This document shows, one piece after another, positions 48,352-58,111 of a stretch of DNA of 64,000 nucleotides (position 1 is the stretch's first letter; each line of letters begins with the position of its first letter). The notes under the pieces were generated by a model. It ran no database searches. It saw only the letters and a list, made by a program, of their open reading frames with translations, and was not told where the DNA came from. The stretch lies in contig JACKNU010000011.1 in assembly GCA_024234675.1 (NCBI GenBank), positions 16,178 to 80,177 on the forward strand. Reading direction: 5' to 3'. Source of the DNA: Pseudomonadales bacterium (GTDB lineage Bacteria; Pseudomonadota; Gammaproteobacteria; Pseudomonadales; Halieaceae). Position numbers and translations under genes: made by a program.

Positions 48352-49737
48352 TTGAAAGGGCATATTCATATCCTGGGTATCTGCGGTACCTTCATGGGCG
48401 GCATCGCCCTGCTGGCTCGTGAGTGCGGCTATCGGGTGACCGGCTCGGACGCCAATGTGTACCCCCCCATGAGCACCCAGTTGCGGGCCGCGGGCATCGA
48501 TTTAATGGAGGGATACCTGCCCGAGCATCTGCAGGACACGCCCGATTGCGTGGTGGTGGGCAACGCCATGACCCGCGGCAACCCCGCCGTGGAATATATG
48601 CTCAACAGCGGTTTACCCTACACCTCAGGCCCCCAGTGGCTGGCCGAGAACCTGTTGCGCGACAAGTGGGTGCTGGCGGTATCGGGCACCCACGGCAAGA
48701 CCAGCACCAGCAGCCTGCTGGCCTGGATACTGGAATACGCGGGCCTGGCGCCGGGTTTCCTCATCGGCGGGGTGCCCGCCAATTTCGGCGTGTCGGCCCG
48801 GGCCGGGACAACGGATTTTTTCGTGGTGGAGGCAGACGAGTATGACACCGCCTTCTTCGACAAGCGTTCCAAGTTCCTCCACTACCGCCCCCGCACCCTG
48901 GCCATCAACAATCTCGAGTTCGACCACGCGGATATCTTCGACGACCTGGCCGCTATCCAGCGCCAGTTTCATCACCTGCTGCGCTGTGTCCCGGGCGAGG
49001 GCCTGGTGATACGCCCCGCTTCCTCGCCGGCGATAGACGCCACCCTGGAGATGGGCTGCTGGACCCCGGTCACTACCTTCGGGGTCGGTGAGAGCAGTAC
49101 GGCGGACTGGCGCGCCCAGCTGCTGGCGCAGGACGGCAGTCGTTTTCGGCTGCACCGGCAGGGTGAGGCGGCGCTGGAGGTCAGCTGGCAGCAGTGCGGC
49201 CTGCACAACGTCGAAAACGCGCTGACCGCCATGGCCGCCGCCCGCCATGTGGGAGTAGCGCCGCAGGTGGCAGCCGCCGCCCTGGGCGAATTCGGCGGGG
49301 TGAAGCGGCGCCAGGAATTGCTGGGCAGGGTGAATGACATCGCCCTGTACGATGATTTCGCCCACCACCCCACCGCCATTGCCACGACCTTGCAGGGCAT
49401 GCGGGCGCGGCAGCCGGGCGGGCGCCTGATCGCCGTGATTGAACCGCGTTCCAATACCATGCGTATGGGTCAACACCGTGCGCAACTGGCGGCGTCCGCT
49501 GCCGCCGCTGACCTGGTCTTCTGGTTCCAGCCCCCGGCGATGAACTGGTCGCTGGAAAGCGTTGTCGAAGACAGCGGCGTGCCGGCGCAGTTGGCCAGCG
49601 ATATCGATGATCTCATCGAGCGCGTCGTGGCCGAGGCCCGACCCGGGGACCAGGTCGTAATAATGAGTAATGGCGGCTTCGGGGGTATTCACCAGAAATT
49701 GCTCGCCAGACTGCAGAAGGCCCACAGGCATGATTGA
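48352..49737 (+). CDS. mpl: UDP-MurNAc:tripeptide ligase Mpl
   Basis: Peptidoglycan-recycling ligase that joins salvaged L-Ala-D-Glu-mDAP to UDP-MurNAc; 461 aa from a TTG at 48352 with GGGAGG 5 nt upstream (E. coli 457 aa). HIHILGICGTFMGG, GSDANVYPPMSTQL, ATP site VSGTHGKTSTSSL, EADEYDTAFFDKRSKF, and DDFAHHPTAI are diagnostic. Overlaps the next gene by 8 nt. Confidence 0.96.
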   Translation: MKGHIHILGICGTFMGGIALLARECGYRVTGSDANVYPPMSTQLRAAGIDLMEGYLPEHLQDTPDCVVVGNAMTRGNPAVEYMLNSGLPYTSGPQWLAENLLRDKWVLAVSGTHGKTSTSSLLAWILEYAGLAPGFLIGGVPANFGVSARAGTTDFFVVEADEYDTAFFDKRSKFLHYRPRTLAINNLEFDHADIFDDLAAIQRQFHHLLRCVPGEGLVIRPASSPAIDATLEMGCWTPVTTFGVGESSTADWRAQLLAQDGSRFRLHRQGEAALEVSWQQCGLHNVENALTAMAAARHVGVAPQVAAAALGEFGGVKRRQELLGRVNDIALYDDFAHHPTAIATTLQGMRARQPGGRLIAVIEPRSNTMRMGQHRAQLAASAAAADLVFWFQPPAMNWSLESVVEDSGVPAQLASDIDDLIERVVAEARPGDQVVIMSNGGFGGIHQKLLARLQKAHRHD

Positions 49738-52324
49738 ACACCTAGTCTCGACTTACGACCGGCTGGTGCTGCGGCACCCCTGGTGGGTGCTGTTGCTGGT
49801 CGCCCTGACAGTGGCCGGTTTTGCCAGTCAGTTGGGCAAGATCAAGCTCGACGCCTCGGCCGACTCACTGATGCTGCAGGGCGATCCATCGCTGGAGTTC
49901 TATCGCGAGATCAGCGCCGAGTACAGCTCCGAGGATTTCCTGCTGCTTACCTGGCAGCCTCCCGGGCCGCTGCTGGGCGACGAGTCGCTGCAGCCCCTGC
50001 GGCGCATGGCCGATGAACTGCGCCTGCTGGATGGGGTCTCCTCGGTGGTCACGGTGTGGGACGTGCCGCTGCTGGAAAGCCCGATGGTCACCCTGTCGGA
50101 TATCACTTCCCCGGATCCCCTGCCCAGCCTCGATATGCCGGGCATAGACAAGGACCTGGTGTTGCGGGAGCTGACCACCAGCCCGATCTACGCCGACCTG
50201 CTGGCCAGCCGCGACGGCCAATTGACAGCGGTACAGATCAACCTGAAGCGGGATGACCGCTACTACGACCTGCTGGCGACGCGCGACAGCCTGCGCAGCA
50301 AACGCGATGACCAGGGGCTCTCCGCCGCCGAGGCCGGGCAACTTGCCGAGGTAGAGAAGCAGTTCAAGGCCCACACGGCACAGATGCTGGAGGCCCAGGG
50401 CGCGCTGGTGGAAAACGTTCGGCAGATCGCCGCCAAGTACCGCTCCCACGCCGATATCTTTGTCGGCGGGGTGCCCATGATCGCCGCCGACATGGTCAGC
50501 TTTATCGCCAGTGACCTGGTGATCTTCGGTTCGGCGATCCTGGGCATCATGCTGCTTATCCTGGCATTCATATTCCGGCGGGTGCGCTGGGTGGTGATTC
50601 CCCTGGTCACCTGCAGCGCGACCGTGGTGATCATGCTGGGTCTGCTGGGCGCCCTGGACTGGCGGATGACCGTGATCTCCTCCAATTTCGTGGCGGTGTT
50701 GCTGATCATGACCCTGGCGATATCCATCCACCTGATCGTGCGCTACCGCGAGCTGCACGCGCTGGAGCCCGATGGCGACCTGCACGAACGGGTGTTGCGA
50801 ACCGTGCGGCTGATGGCCACGCCCTGTATCTACACCGGCATTACCACCATTGTGGCCTTCGTATCACTGGTGGTGTCGGGCATCCAGCCGGTCATCGATT
50901 TCGGCTGGATGATGACCACCGGTATCACCCTGGGCCTGTTTCTCAATTTCCTGGTGGTGCCCTGCATGATGCTGGTCTGGCCAACGGGCAGGCCGCACCG
51001 CCACACCGGCACCGACACCCCCATGACCGGTTTGTTCGCCCGGGTGGTGGACGGGCACGGTCCCGCCATCCTGGCGGTGACCGCGGCTATGGTGACGCTT
51101 ACAGCCGCGGGCATCAGCCGCCTGCAGGTGGAGAACCGGTTCATCGACTATTTCCACAAGTCCACCGAGATCTACCAGGGCATGGAGTTGCTGGATTCCA
51201 AGCTGGGCGGCACCATTCCCCTGGATATCATCCTCGCCCCCCTGGATACCGACCAACCCCTGCCGGGCCTGGAGTCGGTGCCCGCCAGCGAAGCGGCCCC
51301 CGTGGCGGCGGACGATCCCTTCGCCGAGGACAGCGACGATTTTGCCCCGGCCCCCGCCGCCGCGGAGGACGAGTGGGATGACGAGTTCGCCAGTGATGTG
51401 GACGACTTCGCCACCTCCGGGGAGTCTTTCACGCCCAGCTACTGGTTCAGCCTGCAGGGCATGCGTGAACTGGACGCGGTACACGCCTACGTCGACTCGC
51501 TGCCCGAGACCGGCAAGGTGCTGTCCCTGTCCACTGTATTTGCGGTGGTAAAGAACCTGCTGGGAGAAGATGTGGGCAGCGTCGAGCTGGCGCTGGTTCA
51601 GAAGAGCCTGCCCCCGGACATCAGCGCGATGATGGTGGACCCCTACTTTTCCCGGGAGCGGGAGCAGGCGCGGCTGACGGTGCGGGTGATGGAAACCAGC
51701 GAGGACCTGCGCCGGGACCGGTTCCTGAAGGACCTGCGCAACGCCCTGACCGAGCAGCTGGGCATCGCCCCGGAGCGTATCCGATTCACCGGCATGCTGG
51801 TGTTGTACAACAACGTCCTGCAGAGCCTGTTCAAATCCCAGATCCTCACCCTGGGCGCGGTATTCGTCGCCATCCTGCTGATGTTCCTCGCCCTGTTCCG
51901 CTCCCTGTCGCTGTCCCTGATCGCGCTGGCCCCCAATGTGCTGGCGGCGGGTCTGGTGCTGGGCGTCATGGGCCTGGTGGGTATCCCGCTGGACATCATG
52001 ACCATCACCATCGCGGCGATCGTCGTGGGCATCGGCGTGGACGATTGCATACACTATGTGCATCGCTTCATGGCCGAGTTCCCGGTGGACCGCAATTACA
52101 AGGCCACCATGTACCGCTGCCACAACAGCATCGGCCGGGCGATGTACTACACCACGGTGACGGTGGTGGTGGGCTTTTCCATGCTGGCGCTGTCCAACTT
52201 CACGCCCAGCATCTACTTCGGCCTGCTCACCGTGTTGGCAATGGTTGCCGCCGTGCTGGGCGCCCTGCTGCTGTTGCCGCTGCTGATCGTGCTGGTCAAG
52301 CCGCTGGGCCCGGAGGGCGCCTGA
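49730..52324 (+). CDS. RND/MMPL-family exporter
   Basis: 864 aa from the ATG at 49730. Helix 1 (about 17-36), a large periplasmic loop, helices 2-6 near 255-430, a second loop, and helices 8-12 near 700-860: the two-fold repeat of an RND permease without membrane fusion partner. GVDDCIHYVHRF carries the conserved GxxxD-like relay. A highly acidic low-complexity insert (about residues 522-565) follows helix 7 and is not typical. Substrate unknown; similar proteins export lipids or hopanoids. Overlaps mpl by 8 nt and touches the YkgJ gene. Confidence 0.88.
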   Translation: MIEHLVSTYDRLVLRHPWWVLLLVALTVAGFASQLGKIKLDASADSLMLQGDPSLEFYREISAEYSSEDFLLLTWQPPGPLLGDESLQPLRRMADELRLLDGVSSVVTVWDVPLLESPMVTLSDITSPDPLPSLDMPGIDKDLVLRELTTSPIYADLLASRDGQLTAVQINLKRDDRYYDLLATRDSLRSKRDDQGLSAAEAGQLAEVEKQFKAHTAQMLEAQGALVENVRQIAAKYRSHADIFVGGVPMIAADMVSFIASDLVIFGSAILGIMLLILAFIFRRVRWVVIPLVTCSATVVIMLGLLGALDWRMTVISSNFVAVLLIMTLAISIHLIVRYRELHALEPDGDLHERVLRTVRLMATPCIYTGITTIVAFVSLVVSGIQPVIDFGWMMTTGITLGLFLNFLVVPCMMLVWPTGRPHRHTGTDTPMTGLFARVVDGHGPAILAVTAAMVTLTAAGISRLQVENRFIDYFHKSTEIYQGMELLDSKLGGTIPLDIILAPLDTDQPLPGLESVPASEAAPVAADDPFAEDSDDFAPAPAAAEDEWDDEFASDVDDFATSGESFTPSYWFSLQGMRELDAVHAYVDSLPETGKVLSLSTVFAVVKNLLGEDVGSVELALVQKSLPPDISAMMVDPYFSREREQARLTVRVMETSEDLRRDRFLKDLRNALTEQLGIAPERIRFTGMLVLYNNVLQSLFKSQILTLGAVFVAILLMFLALFRSLSLSLIALAPNVLAAGLVLGVMGLVGIPLDIMTITIAAIVVGIGVDDCIHYVHRFMAEFPVDRNYKATMYRCHNSIGRAMYYTTVTVVVGFSMLALSNFTPSIYFGLLTVLAMVAAVLGALLLLPLLIVLVKPLGPEGA

Positions 52325-52596
52325 TGCAGTGCCGCCAGGCCTGTGGCGCCTGTTGCGTGGCCCCCGCCATCAGCCGGCCGTACTACGGCATGCCGCGCGG
52401 CAAGCCGGCGGGGGAGGCCTGCGTGCACCTGGATGATAACCGCCGCTGCCTGCTGTTCAATGACCCGCGGCGCCCGCAGTGCTGCAGCCAGTTCCTGGCC
52501 GAACCCTCGGTGTGCGGCGACAGCCGCGAGCAGGCGCTGCATATCCTGGCGGCCCTGGAGGAGAGCACGCGACCGGTGGCGAGGACGGACGCATGA
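52324..52596 (+). CDS. YkgJ-type cysteine-cluster protein
   Basis: 90 aa with eleven cysteines including MQCRQACGACCVAPA at the N-terminus, ACVHLDDNRRCLLF and CCSQF; this matches the YkgJ/UPF0153 zinc- or iron-cluster family of unknown function. The start ATG shares one base with the transporter stop and the end overlaps the LON gene by ATGA. Confidence 0.87.
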   Translation: MQCRQACGACCVAPAISRPYYGMPRGKPAGEACVHLDDNRRCLLFNDPRRPQCCSQFLAEPSVCGDSREQALHILAALEESTRPVARTDA

Positions 52597-53207
52597 CCGA
52601 GCTGCCGCTGTTCCCCCTGTCGGGCGTGCTGCTGCCCCACGGCAAGATGCCCCTGCAGATTTTCGAGCAGCGCTATCTGGACCTGGTGCGCGACAGCATG
52701 AAAAGCGCCAGCCCGTTCGGGGTGGTGTGGATTCGTCGCGGCGCCGAGGTGGCGGTAAAAGGCAGCGCCGCGCCGCAGCTGGGAGATTACGGTACCAGCG
52801 CCCGTATCGTGGACTGGGACCAGCTGCCCAACGGGCTGCTGGGCGTCACCATCGAGGGCGGGCAACGCTTCGACCTGGCGGCCACCTCCCGGCGGGACAA
52901 CGGCCTGGTGGTCGGGCAGGTGAGCTTGCGAGCGCCCCAGGCGCCGGCGCAGATGGCGCCGCAGTGGGAACAACTGCTGGATGTGCTGCGCAGCCTGGAG
53001 ACCCACCCGCATGTGCAGCGCATGGCGCTGCAAGTGGATTACCAGGACGCCTGGCAGGTGGCCTACACCCTGCTGCAATTGTTGCCCCTCGAAGAGGCCA
53101 TCAAGTACCGCTTGCTGGGACTGGACGATATCCGGGACTTGATGGGCGAGCTCGATGCCATCCTCAACCAGATCAGCGGCGAGGATTCCCTGGACGACCT
53201 GGATTAA
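52593..53207 (+). CDS. LON N-terminal-domain protein
   Basis: 204 aa: MTELPLFPLSGVLLPHGKM and LQIFEQRYLDLVRD are the Lon substrate-recognition domain, with no ATPase or protease part. These stand-alone proteins are common in Gammaproteobacteria, function unknown. Last of the mpl-MMPL-YkgJ-LON chain, convergent with rnt. Confidence 0.9.
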   Translation: MTELPLFPLSGVLLPHGKMPLQIFEQRYLDLVRDSMKSASPFGVVWIRRGAEVAVKGSAAPQLGDYGTSARIVDWDQLPNGLLGVTIEGGQRFDLAATSRRDNGLVVGQVSLRAPQAPAQMAPQWEQLLDVLRSLETHPHVQRMALQVDYQDAWQVAYTLLQLLPLEEAIKYRLLGLDDIRDLMGELDAILNQISGEDSLDDLD

Positions 53208-53218
53208 GCCGCCGCGAC

Positions 53219-53854
53219 CTAGCTGAAATCGGGCATCCAGCCGCCGCACTCGCGCCAGCGGTTGACGATCTCACAGAACAATTCCGCCGTGCGCTCGGCA
53301 TCGTAGGCCGCCGAGTGCGCCTCGTTGTTGTCGAAGGGGATGCCGGCCTCCGCGCAGGCCTTGGCCAGCACGGTCTGGCCGTAGGCCAGGCCCGAGAGGG
53401 TGGCGGTGTCGAAAAACGAAAAGGGGTGAAAGGGGTTGCGCTTGATACCGCAGCGCTCCACCGCGGCGTTGATGAAGCTCGCGTCGAAGTGGGCGTTGTG
53501 CCCCACCAGGATCGCCCGGGTGCAATTCTGGTCGCGGATTTCCTTGCGCAGCACGCGGAACAGCTCGTCCAGGGCCTGGGCCTCCGGCACCGCCTGGCGG
53601 AAGGGATGCCAGGGATCTATGCCGGTGAAATCCAGCGCCGACTGCTCGATGTTGGCGCCCTCGAAGGGCTGGATATGGAAATCGTGGGTGCGGTGCACGG
53701 CCAGCACGCCGTCCTCATCCATGCGCACGGTGGTGGCGGCGATTTCGAGGATAGCGTCGGTGGCGGCGACGAAGCCGCCGGTCTCGACATCGACAATCAC
53801 CGGCAGGAAGCCACGGAAACGATCGGATATCTGGTGTCGCGCGGATTCGCTCAA
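53219..53854 (-). CDS. rnt: Ribonuclease T
   Basis: DEDDh 3'-5' exonuclease that trims tRNAs and 23S RNA, 211 aa from a TTG at 53854 that overlaps the pyrC stop (TTGA). [13 protein letters not shown] (Exo I), [11 protein letters not shown] (Exo II) and [21 protein letters not shown] (Exo III) are complete. A second in-frame TTG at 53884 is possible. Confidence 0.95.
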   Translation of the reverse strand: MSESARHQISDRFRGFLPVIVDVETGGFVAATDAILEIAATTVRMDEDGVLAVHRTHDFHIQPFEGANIEQSALDFTGIDPWHPFRQAVPEAQALDELFRVLRKEIRDQNCTRAILVGHNAHFDASFINAAVERCGIKRNPFHPFSFFDTATLSGLAYGQTVLAKACAEAGIPFDNNEAHSAAYDAERTAELFCEIVNRWRECGGWMPDFS

Positions 53855-54903
53855 GAGTCGGCGCCCTGGTCCAGTACCTGCCAACCCACTGTTTCCCCGG
53901 CCCGCAGGGGGGTGAGGAAATCCTCCCCCAGGGGTAGCCGCGCCGGCACCGCGCAGGGCTTGTCCACCAGGGTGATGGTGTCGGCATTGCGCGGCAGGCG
54001 GTAGAAGTCCGGTCCGAAGTGGGAGGCGAAGCCCTCCAGGCGGTCCAGGGCGCCCAGGTGCTCGAACACCTCTGCGTACAGCTCGATGGCGTTGCGGGCA
54101 CTGTACACGCCGGCGCAGCCACAGCTGTTTTCCTTGTTGCCCGTGCTGTGCGGCGCGGAATCGGTCCCCAGGAAGAAGCGGGGGTGCCCGGAGGCGGCGA
54201 TATCCAGCAGCGCCGCCTGGTGGACGTTGCGTTTCAGTATGGGCAGGCAGAAGTAATGCGGCCGGATGCCCCCGACCAGCATGTCGTTGCGATTGAACAG
54301 CAGGTGGTGTGCGGTAATGGTCGCCGCCACGTGCTCGCCGGCCTCGCGCACGAAGCCTACCGCCTCGCCGGTGGTGATGTGCTCCAGCACGACCCGCAGC
54401 CTGGGGAAACGCTCCACGATGGGTGACAGCCGGCGCTCTATGAACACTTTCTCGCGATCGAATATATCGATGTGGGAGTCGGTGACCTCGCCGTGCACCA
54501 GCAGCGGCAGGTCTGCCGCTTCCATGGCTTCGAGCGTGGGGTACAGCCGCTCCAGATCGGTGACCCCGGCGGCGGAATTGGTGGTCGCCCCGGCGGGGTA
54601 GAGCTTGGCCGCGTGCACGAAATCAGCGGCGGCCGCCAGGCGGATCTCCTCGGGAGTGGTGCAGTCCGTCAGGTACAGCGTCATCAGCGGCTCGAACTGG
54701 CGCGGCAGCCCCTGCATGGCATCCAGAATGCGCTGGCGGTAGGCGCTGGCCTCAGCCACCGTGGTCACCGGTGGGGTCAGGTTGGGCATGACGATGGCGC
54801 GGCCGAAATAGCGGGCCATATCGGCGCAGGTATGCTGCAGGGCGGCGCCGTCTCGCAGGTGCACGTGCCAGTCGTCCGGGCGGGTGATGGTGAGTGTGGT
54901 CAC
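53851..54903 (-). CDS. pyrC: Dihydroorotase (class II)
   Basis: De novo pyrimidine synthesis, 350 aa from a GTG at 54903 (E. coli 348). [12 protein letters not shown] supplies the first metal histidines, [11 protein letters not shown] the carbamylated Lys, [21 protein letters not shown] and [14 protein letters not shown] the others. The start is weakly supported by its ribosome-binding site; an ATG at 54936 is an alternative. Confidence 0.95.
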   Translation of the reverse strand: MTTLTITRPDDWHVHLRDGAALQHTCADMARYFGRAIVMPNLTPPVTTVAEASAYRQRILDAMQGLPRQFEPLMTLYLTDCTTPEEIRLAAAADFVHAAKLYPAGATTNSAAGVTDLERLYPTLEAMEAADLPLLVHGEVTDSHIDIFDREKVFIERRLSPIVERFPRLRVVLEHITTGEAVGFVREAGEHVAATITAHHLLFNRNDMLVGGIRPHYFCLPILKRNVHQAALLDIAASGHPRFFLGTDSAPHSTGNKENSCGCAGVYSARNAIELYAEVFEHLGALDRLEGFASHFGPDFYRLPRNADTITLVDKPCAVPARLPLGEDFLTPLRAGETVGWQVLDQGADS

Positions 54904-55068
54904 GGGGGGCCTGTGGCTCAAAAACAGAAGCTGCATGCTACCGCAAAGCCGCCGCAGCGGAAACAAGGGGCAGCCGCCAGCGGTTTGGTCGGGGGCGCGC
55001 CGCTGGGAATCGGCGCCGCCCGGGAGTAGAATGGCCGGCTTTTCCGCACAGCATTCATGGAGCGTGTC

Positions 55069-56289
55069 ATGTCAGATGTAAATAAAGTCGTCCTGGCCTA
55101 TTCGGGTGGCCTGGACACCTCGGTTATCGTGCGCTGGCTGCAGGACAACTATCAATGCGAGGTGGTGACCTTCACCGCCGATATCGGCCAGGGCGAGGAG
55201 GTCGAGCCGGCCCGGGCCAAGGCCAAGGCACTGGGTGTCCAGGAGATCTACATTGACGACCTGCGTGAGGAGTTCGTGCGCGACTTCGTTTTCCCGATGT
55301 TCCGCGCCAATACCCTCTACGAGGGCGAATACCTGCTGGGCACCTCCATCGCCCGCCCGCTGATCGCCAAGCGCCTGATCGAGATCGCCAACGAAACCGG
55401 CGCGGATGCCATTTCCCACGGCGCGACCGGCAAGGGCAATGACCAGGTGCGGTTCGAATTGGGCGCCTATGCCCTGAAGCCCGGCATCAAGGTGATCGCC
55501 CCCTGGCGGGAGTGGAACATGACTTCCCGGGAAACGCTGATGGCCTACTGCAAGGAGCGCGATATTCCGGTGGATTTTTCCAGTGCGAAAAAGAAGTCGC
55601 CCTACTCGATGGATGCCAACCTGCTGCACATTTCCTACGAGGGCGGCATCCTGGAAGATCCCTGGGCTGAGGCCGAAGAGGATATGTGGCGCTGGAGCGT
55701 GAGCCCCGAGACCGCGCCGGATGCGCCCACTTACATCGAACTGGATTACCAGCACGGCGACATCGTTGCCATTGACGGCCAGGCCATGAGCCCCGCCACG
55801 GTGCTGGAAACCCTCAACAAGGTGGGCGGTGCCAACGGCATCGGTCGCGATGACATCGTCGAGAACCGTTACGTGGGCATGAAATCCAGGGGCTGCTACG
55901 AAACCCCCGGCGGCACCATCATGCTCAAGGCGCACCGCGCCATAGAGTCGCTGACCCTGGACCGGGAAGTGGCGCACCTGAAGGACGAGCTGATGCCGCG
56001 CTATGCCAATATGATCTACAACGGCTACTGGTGGTCCCCGGAGCGCAGGATGCTGCAGGCGGCGATCGACTCATCCCAGCAGGTGGTAAACGGCAAGGTG
56101 CGGTTGAAACTGTACAAGGGCAATGTGATCGTCGCCGGGCGCCAGTCCGCCGACAGCCTGTTCGACGAGAGCATCGCCACCTTCGAGGAGGATGCCGGCG
56201 CCTACGACCAGAAGGACGCCGAGGGCTTTATCAAGCTCAACGCCCTGCGCATGCGGATTGCCGCGAATAAGGGCCGTTCCCCCCTGTAG
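55069..56289 (+). CDS. argG: Argininosuccinate synthase
   Basis: ATP-dependent joining of citrulline and aspartate, 406 aa. ATG 55069 has GGAG 6 nt upstream and gives the Pseudomonas-type start; an in-frame ATG at 55057 is less likely. ATP loop [40 protein letters not shown] and [18 protein letters not shown] are intact. A TAGAAT at 55027-55032 may be its -10. Confidence 0.97.
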   Translation: MSDVNKVVLAYSGGLDTSVIVRWLQDNYQCEVVTFTADIGQGEEVEPARAKAKALGVQEIYIDDLREEFVRDFVFPMFRANTLYEGEYLLGTSIARPLIAKRLIEIANETGADAISHGATGKGNDQVRFELGAYALKPGIKVIAPWREWNMTSRETLMAYCKERDIPVDFSSAKKKSPYSMDANLLHISYEGGILEDPWAEAEEDMWRWSVSPETAPDAPTYIELDYQHGDIVAIDGQAMSPATVLETLNKVGGANGIGRDDIVENRYVGMKSRGCYETPGGTIMLKAHRAIESLTLDREVAHLKDELMPRYANMIYNGYWWSPERRMLQAAIDSSQQVVNGKVRLKLYKGNVIVAGRQSADSLFDESIATFEEDAGAYDQKDAEGFIKLNALRMRIAANKGRSPL

Positions 56290-56307
56290 GGCCGAATTTA
56301 TTCGGCC
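56290..56307. terminator. Hairpin between convergent argG and pcm
   Basis: GGCCGAA-TTTA-TTCGGCC, 7 perfect pairs, overlapping the pcm stop codon and lying 1 bp after the argG stop. Short and without T-run, so only a weak bidirectional terminator. Confidence 0.4.
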
Positions 56308-56996
56308 TGCGGGCGCTCGCCGGTCAGCGGCACAAACCGCACCGGCAGCATCGAGCGCTCGCGCACTTCGCCGTTGTCGCCCACCTCCACCAGCAGCAAC
56401 TCCTGGTAACCGTGTTCCTCGCCCACCGGGATCACCAGCTTGCCGCCCGGCTTCAGCTGCTGTAACAGCGGTGGCGGAATCTCCTCCGCGGCGGCGGTGA
56501 CGATAATGCCGTCGAAGGGGGCGTGCTCGGGCCAGCCGGCGTAACCGTCCCCGGCGCGCACACTCACGTTGTCATAGCCCAGCCGAGCCAGTACCCCGGC
56601 GGCTTCGGTGGCCAGTTCCTCGACGATCTCCACGCTGTACACCCTCGAGACCAGCCCTGCCAGCACCGCCGCCTGGTAGCCGGAGCCGGTGCCGACTTCC
56701 AGCACCACATCCTCGGGCTGGGGATCCAGCAGGTGGGTCATCAGTGCCACGATCAGGGGTTGGGAGATGGTCTGGCCGGCGGCGATGGGCAGTGGCGTGT
56801 TCTGGTAGGCCAGGTGCCGGTAGGCCGGCAGCACGAATTGCTCCCGCGGCACTGCCGCCATCGCCGCCATCACCCGTTCGTCGAGTTCGGCCAGCCCCGT
56901 GTATTCATGGGAATTGCGCACCGATACGGCGATAGCGGCAAGCATGTCTTCGCGCGCGGGGTTCGGTGTAGCACCCCCGGTATTGGTGGACATCAT
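56298..56996 (-). CDS. pcm: Protein-L-isoaspartate O-methyltransferase
   Basis: Repairs isoaspartyl damage with SAM, 232 aa from the ATG at 56996 (GGGAG 8 nt upstream; the frame is open to 57053). REQFVLPAYRHLAYQNTPLPIAAGQTIS and VLEVGTGSGYQAAVLA are split across the typical substrate and SAM regions, and the EELP-type IIVTAAAEEIPPPLLQQL follows. An N-terminal extension rich in polar residues is longer than in E. coli (208 aa). Confidence 0.93.
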   Translation of the reverse strand: MMSTNTGGATPNPAREDMLAAIAVSVRNSHEYTGLAELDERVMAAMAAVPREQFVLPAYRHLAYQNTPLPIAAGQTISQPLIVALMTHLLDPQPEDVVLEVGTGSGYQAAVLAGLVSRVYSVEIVEELATEAAGVLARLGYDNVSVRAGDGYAGWPEHAPFDGIIVTAAAEEIPPPLLQQLKPGGKLVIPVGEEHGYQELLLVEVGDNGEVRERSMLPVRFVPLTGERPQAE

Positions 56997-57115
56997 TATG
57001 AGGACTCCCAGTAGCCAGTAAACTTGCCAGTGATCTTTGTATCCAAACACCATGCTTTAAGTCTAGACTTCGACTGGAAGATGGCAACCGGCAGGCTGTC
57101 GGTGAGGGGCAAGTC

Positions 57116-58102
57116 GTGAGTAAATTGCTCAAGTTCATTGCCTTGGCGGTAGTGATAATCCTGGTGGCAGCGGTACTGGGCTGGTGGTGGTACCTGCGGT
57201 CCGAGCCGATGGAGCCACCCGAACTCCCCGGTGTGAGTGAGCGCGGGAAAATGGAGTTTGGCGGCCATAGCCGCAGTTGGCTGACCTATACTCCGGCGAC
57301 CCGGGCCGCGCAGCCCGCGCTGGTGCTGGTGATGCACGGTTCGCTCGGCGATGGCGAGGGTATGCGCAGTGCCACCCGTTTCAGTTTCGATGTGCTGGCG
57401 GAACGCCATGGTTTCGTAGTCGTGTACCCAGATGGCTATCGGCGCCATTGGAATGACTGCCGCGCCGGCGCGGATTACGCTGCCAAGCTTGAAAATATCG
57501 ACGACGTCGGATTTTTGCGTGCCCTGGTGCAGCGCATGGTGGCGGAGCAGCAGGTCGATCCCGCCAGGGTCTTCGCCACAGGTTTGTCCAACGGCGGCCA
57601 GATGGCGTACCGCCTGGGGCTGGAGGCGCCGGAACTGGTGGCCGGTATCGCCGCCATCGCCGCCAGCCTGCCGGTGCCCGCCAGTTCGGATTGCCAACCC
57701 TCGGGCCAGGCGGTCGCCGCCCTGGTCATGAATGGGACGGAGGACCCGGTGAACCCCTACGACGGGGGCACGGTGGAAATATTCGGCAACAGCAGTCGCG
57801 GCGAGGTGATGTCCTCGCTGGATACGGCCGCCTACTGGGCGGAACTGGCCGGCTATATCGGCGCCGGTGAGCGGCGGGTCTGGAGCGACCGGGTGCCCGA
57901 TGACGGCACCACGGTGGAGAGCACGGAGTGGTTGTTGCCGGGGCAGTTACCCGTCAGCCTGGTGAAGATAGTGGGAGGAGGGCATACCGTACCGCATCCG
58001 GTGTTCAGTATGCCCAGGATACTCGGCCCCACCTGTCATGAAATGGATGGGGCCGAGGTGGTCTGGCGGTTCTTCAGCGCGGCTTCCGCGGCCACGCGCT
58101 GA
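57116..58102 (+). CDS. PHB depolymerase/feruloyl esterase-like exported hydrolase
   Basis: 328 aa from a GTG with GAGGGG 7 nt upstream. An N-terminal helix (about 5-27) anchors or exports it. LVLVMHGSLGDGEGM (oxyanion), GLSNGGQMAYRL (nucleophile Ser) and GGGHTVPHP (His) place it in the LpqC/esterase-PHB-depolymerase family. Substrate unknown: polyhydroxyalkanoate or a plant phenolic ester are options. Convergent with the DUF3604 gene, only 9 bp apart. Confidence 0.82.
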   Translation: MSKLLKFIALAVVIILVAAVLGWWWYLRSEPMEPPELPGVSERGKMEFGGHSRSWLTYTPATRAAQPALVLVMHGSLGDGEGMRSATRFSFDVLAERHGFVVVYPDGYRRHWNDCRAGADYAAKLENIDDVGFLRALVQRMVAEQQVDPARVFATGLSNGGQMAYRLGLEAPELVAGIAAIAASLPVPASSDCQPSGQAVAALVMNGTEDPVNPYDGGTVEIFGNSSRGEVMSSLDTAAYWAELAGYIGAGERRVWSDRVPDDGTTVESTEWLLPGQLPVSLVKIVGGGHTVPHPVFSMPRILGPTCHEMDGAEVVWRFFSAASAATR

Positions 58103-58111
58103 ACACTTCCC

